A DNA stretch of 50,656 nt from a virus: IMG/VR virus record IMGVR_UViG_3300031857_000291, positions 1 through 50,656 of that record. One strand, given 5' to 3'. Shown here piece by piece: positions 48,356 through 50,656 of the stretch. The position numbers were made by a program, and so were the translations under genes. How positions within the stretch are numbered: the stretch's first letter is position 1; the number at the start of each line of letters is the position of its first letter. The notes beneath the pieces are model-generated. The model was given only the letters and a program-made list of their open reading frames with translations. It had not been told where the DNA came from and did no database searches.

Positions 48356-49420
48356 TTACGCCACTTTCTGCCGTGCGGACTCACAGTCGCGCAGTGCATT
48401 GTACACCGCCGCCCAGGCTTGACCAATAGTGATGTCTTTCTGGCACTGCGCTGTGCCACTCTCAGGGTCACGGGTGCAGGCGGTCCAGTTGTAGTGCAGC
48501 AGATGGCACGCTGGGGCCGCGTTGTTGCCACGTCCCGCGCACTTGGTGTTTTCACTCCACAGGGGGATAGTGTTGACCCAGTCCCGAGTCAGGTTCTCGT
48601 GCGTGCTGTGTGACAGGAACACCACCTTAGCCATCGGCTCGCAGGCCATCGCATTCATTACCCCGGTCTCAGGACCAATGATTACGTCTGCCTCAAGGCA
48701 GAAGCTGAGCGTCTCACGGATAGACCACACGCCAGACTTACGCACAATGCGGGGTTCGTTCTCCCAGCCAGCCTCCAGCAGCACACAGTCCGGCCCCCCA
48801 GTGAGGACCACCCGCGCAGTGGGAAACTCAACAAGTATGCTTGCCAGCACGTTGTCTAGGCCAGCCCAGGTCTTATGCACGCTGCTCCCAGCCAAGGACC
48901 ACACCACCACCGGCCCTTCGCCCATCTTGGCACGCTCACGCTTGGCCCACTTCACCTCCTCGGCAGTGCGGTAGAAATGAGAATTCAGCACATAGGGTAC
49001 CTCAGCAATGGCGTGCTGAAACTCAACGTAGTTACGGTTCATCAAGCTGTGGCGCACCTGTGGGGGGTATAGCGCCACCGCCCGCCCCTGCATGCCCAGC
49101 AGCGTACCCTCAACCGACTCGCTTAGATTGACCCACTTGTCAAACTTCTTCTTTTGCCACGACCAAAAGTCCATCAAGTTACCGTTAGGTACCTGATCCT
49201 TGTCAAACAGCACTAGGTTGTCGATGTTGGGGTCGTGCAGTACAACATCGGCTCCAGGCAGACTGGAGAATAGCGTAACGTGGTAGCCCTGCTGCTTTAG
49301 CCCCGCCCACACGCTGCTGGCCTGCATTAGGTCACCAAACGCGCCGTAGCGCACCACACAAGCCGTCTTGGTGGGCTTGTCGTTCTTGTAGCTGAATCTG
49401 TGCGTGTATTTGCTGCTCAC
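48356..49420 (-). CDS. GT9-family (ADP-heptose) heptosyltransferase-like protein (354 aa)
   Basis: N-domain VVRYGAFGDLMQASSVWAGL matches the start of family GT9 heptosyltransferases; the C-terminal nucleotide-sugar site is ADVIIGPETGVMNAMACEPM with KVVFLSHSTHENL. Two-domain GT-B length of about 350. Start is GTG 49420 (GTGA overlap, AAGGTGA upstream), not the in-frame TTG at 49441. It lies in the late operon near a methyltransferase, yet the phage's ADP-heptose supply genes are at 29047-31369. Acceptor may be LPS, virion protein or DNA; unknown. Confidence 0.75.
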   Translation of the reverse strand: MSSKYTHRFSYKNDKPTKTACVVRYGAFGDLMQASSVWAGLKQQGYHVTLFSSLPGADVVLHDPNIDNLVLFDKDQVPNGNLMDFWSWQKKKFDKWVNLSESVEGTLLGMQGRAVALYPPQVRHSLMNRNYVEFQHAIAEVPYVLNSHFYRTAEEVKWAKRERAKMGEGPVVVWSLAGSSVHKTWAGLDNVLASILVEFPTARVVLTGGPDCVLLEAGWENEPRIVRKSGVWSIRETLSFCLEADVIIGPETGVMNAMACEPMAKVVFLSHSTHENLTRDWVNTIPLWSENTKCAGRGNNAAPACHLLHYNWTACTRDPESGTAQCQKDITIGQAWAAVYNALRDCESARQKVA

Positions 49421-49683
49421 CACTTCACCTTGTTCGCCCAAAATGCTGGAGATTCTTTGCCCTTGGCGATGTTCTTGGCATGGCGTGCCTTGAAAGACTC
49501 ACGGCGTTTGCGCTCAGCGTCGGACTCGCCCTCTTTCTTCGGAGACCCGCTAACGCCCTGCTGGCCGAAGCGGATCACCTTCTCCTTACCATCCCAGCAC
49601 GCCTTTACGACGTGACTTTTGGTGGGGTGCCCCGGCGTGCGCTTGGGGGTGTTGCACGCCATCTCGGCTTTCTTAAGCGCCAC
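49417..49683 (-). CDS. Small basic conserved-type phage protein (88 aa)
   Basis: Sequence KVIRFGQQGVSGSPK, then ERKRRESFKARHAKNIAKGK and FWANKVKW at the end. This RFG-QQGV...ARHAKNI...WANKVKW design recurs in phage structural regions with unknown function. GTG 49683 (GAGG upstream) is taken; ATG 49662 is an alternative. Very basic, so it may bind DNA. Its stop overlaps the GT9 start. Confidence 0.75.
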   Translation of the reverse strand: MALKKAEMACNTPKRTPGHPTKSHVVKACWDGKEKVIRFGQQGVSGSPKKEGESDAERKRRESFKARHAKNIAKGKESPAFWANKVKW

Positions 49684-49870
49684 GCTTCTGCCTCATCGTC
49701 TCGAGGGTTTGGGCAAGACGGGCACGCTGGCCCAGTTTTCCAGGTTTCTTGGCTGCGGCGGCAAGTTCCTCCTCTGGAATCTTGTCTCCGCGCTTAATGC
49801 CAAGCGATTTACGCAAGGCACCCGGGCGCTCAATGGCCTCGCCAATCCAGTATTGCTGCTGCTTAGGCAC
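49673..49870 (-). CDS. Small phage protein (65 aa)
   Basis: MPKQQQYWIGEAIERPGALR, then IKRGDKIPEEELAAAAKKPG and LGQRARLAQTL. The WIxxAIxxPGALRxxLG and KLGQRARLAxTL blocks are typical of a tiny phage protein that often accompanies capsid-region genes. GTG 49870 overlaps the previous stop by 8 bases. Function unknown. Confidence 0.75.
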   Translation of the reverse strand: MPKQQQYWIGEAIERPGALRKSLGIKRGDKIPEEELAAAAKKPGKLGQRARLAQTLETMRQKRGA

Positions 49871-50039
49871 GTCGCTTCTCCTTTGCTGCGTTCATGTTGT
49901 CAACTAGATTGGGGTATGGCCTGCCCGCTGCCTTGGCCGCGCTCTTGGCCTTGGCCTTCTGCGCGGGGGTGAGCGACTTGGTTGGCCCTAGGTCTTTGCG
50001 ACGGGGCACCTCCCACACGGGCTTGTCAGACCCTTTCAT
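49863..50039 (-). CDS. Small lysine/alanine-rich protein (58 aa)
   Basis: ATG 50039 overlaps the methyltransferase stop. The 58-residue product (MKGSDKPVWEVPRRKDLGPT, then LTPAQKAKAKSAAKAAGRPY) is Lys/Ala-rich and helical, similar in style to the two small genes behind it. Together these three form a coupled block of basic small proteins. Function unknown. Confidence 0.65.
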   Translation of the reverse strand: MKGSDKPVWEVPRRKDLGPTKSLTPAQKAKAKSAAKAAGRPYPNLVDNMNAAKEKRRA

Positions 50040-50557
50040 AGCTTCTTGAACACGAAAAGTAGACTGTACTCATCGTCTTCGTTACGCTTTTGAAAATCAA
50101 TGAGGTCCCAAGACCCGGCAAGTCTCATGGCGTCAACTACGCGGTCGTAATTGACGTTCCACTTATGGTCTGGGTTTGCCCCTGGCTCGCCGACCCTGGG
50201 GTACTCATCCTCGTCAGGAAGGTACAGAATCAAGTACCCACCCTGTTTTACGATACGGAACCAGTCCTTGAGCGCGGCGGCGTAGTCCTCAATGTGCTCG
50301 AGCGTGTGGCTACTATATACGAAGTCCATGCTCTGGCTGGCAAAGACGTCGAGCTTGGTGGCATCCTCACACATGATGTCCGGCCGCACGCTAAAGCCGA
50401 ACTGCGCGTGGTGCATGTTATCGACGCTGATGGCGTGGGGCAACACCTTAAAGTCGCCAGCACCCACGTCAAGGCCACGGCCCCGCAAGTAGGGGGCCAC
50501 TTCCCACACAACCTTTTTAGATTCCGCCTTGTACGGCGCGTTAGCTGACCAGACCAC
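50036..50557 (-). CDS. Class I SAM-dependent methyltransferase (173 aa)
   Basis: SAM motif I is LDVGAGDFKVLP, motif II/III is DATKLDVF, and DFVYSSHTLEHIEDY with GGYLILYLPDED are typical of Methyltransf_11-type enzymes. No target-recognition domain or DPPY/PC motif is visible, so it is not a standard DNA methyltransferase; sugar, lipid or protein targets are likelier. GTG 50557 begins two bases after the upstream stop. It sits near the GT9 gene, so glycan decoration is a reasonable guess. Confidence 0.8.
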   Translation of the reverse strand: MVWSANAPYKAESKKVVWEVAPYLRGRGLDVGAGDFKVLPHAISVDNMHHAQFGFSVRPDIMCEDATKLDVFASQSMDFVYSSHTLEHIEDYAAALKDWFRIVKQGGYLILYLPDEDEYPRVGEPGANPDHKWNVNYDRVVDAMRLAGSWDLIDFQKRNEDDEYSLLFVFKKL

Positions 50558-50559
50558 TG

Positions 50560-50656
50560 TTAGAGTACTCCTACGTCCTCAGGCAATTTCCACATGGTGG
50601 CCTTATTGTACGTGAACTTTGTAATCTTTAACAGGTCCGCTGCTTTGGAAACATTG
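50560..50656 (-). CDS. C-terminal end of a gene entering from the window edge
   Basis: Open frame of 31 codons (NVSKAADLLKITKFTYNKAT near its start, ending EDVGVL and TAA). It has no start inside the window. Its frame fits the truncated gene at 1-1238 if the contig is circular: the two spare bases AC at positions 2-1 plus C at 50656 make a Thr codon. Otherwise it is the end of a different gene. Confidence 0.7.
   Translation of the reverse strand, partial: NVSKAADLLKITKFTYNKATMWKLPEDVGVL

Noticed and set aside
1-50656. Diversity-generating retroelement acting on the tailspikes
   Set aside because: No reverse transcriptase motif and no template/variable repeat pair; the two spike loci are explained by gene duplication.

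Overview
The window reads as a nearly complete tailed-phage genome (50,656 bases, GC-rich) of podovirus architecture. The evidence is two terminase subunits, a large portal protein, P22 gp4- and gp10-like neck proteins, three consecutive ejection-type proteins, two pectate-lyase-fold tailspikes, a GTA-type holin and an M15 endolysin. There are no sheath or tape-measure genes. I see no integrase, no repressor-like lysogeny module and no phage RNA polymerase, so it looks virulent and dependent on host RNA polymerase. A Gram-negative host is likely (ADP-heptose genes, tailspikes); I cannot name it.

Layout. Positions 1-9119 (minus strand): small and large terminase, a first tailspike, the portal and virion proteins. 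Positions 9120-11153: control and possible origin DNA with several families of tandem and inverted repeats, a Pro/Ala-rich small protein and a 27-residue membrane peptide. Positions 11154-13292 (minus): primase-helicase. Positions 13327-31369 (plus): early and middle genes. These are many small ATGA-coupled genes, a DUF932 protein, PolA-type DNA polymerase, two PD-(D/E)XK-type nucleases, an SNF2-like helicase, a nucleotide/DNA-modification cassette and a four-gene ADP-heptose pathway. Positions 31401-50656 (minus): lysis genes, a 1205-residue polyvalent protein, a PurD-like ATP-grasp protein, ejection proteins, a cupin, a second tailspike, neck proteins, a GT9 heptosyltransferase-like protein and a methyltransferase.

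The most exciting feature is the plus-strand run 25206-31369. A GT-A glycosyltransferase, a protein of the 5-hmdU-DNA-kinase-helical / glutamyl-putrescinyl-thymine pyrophosphorylase family, a MazG-like nucleotide pyrophosphohydrolase, a thymidylate-synthase/dUMP-hydroxymethylase and a DUF3310 (T7 gp1.7-like) protein lie upstream of HldA-, GmhA-, HldC- and GmhB-like genes. Those four are all the steps from sedoheptulose-7-phosphate to ADP-D-glycero-D-manno-heptose. I infer a thymidine hypermodification system that may use ADP-heptose as sugar donor. Modification of LPS or of the virion, using the GT9 protein, is the main alternative.

A second new-looking signal is a composite promoter found upstream of 13569, 14602 and 17628. 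It has a GGGTAAACCCC-type operator, a -10-like box 23-24 bases further on, a hairpin exactly where transcription should start, then CTAGTT and the ribosome site. The same operator forms a 5-copy, 14-bp array at 9555-9624.

The minus-strand gene cut at position 1 continues in frame into the gene end at 50656-50560. This suggests a circularly closed contig, but I could not identify a major capsid gene, so a missing segment is also possible.
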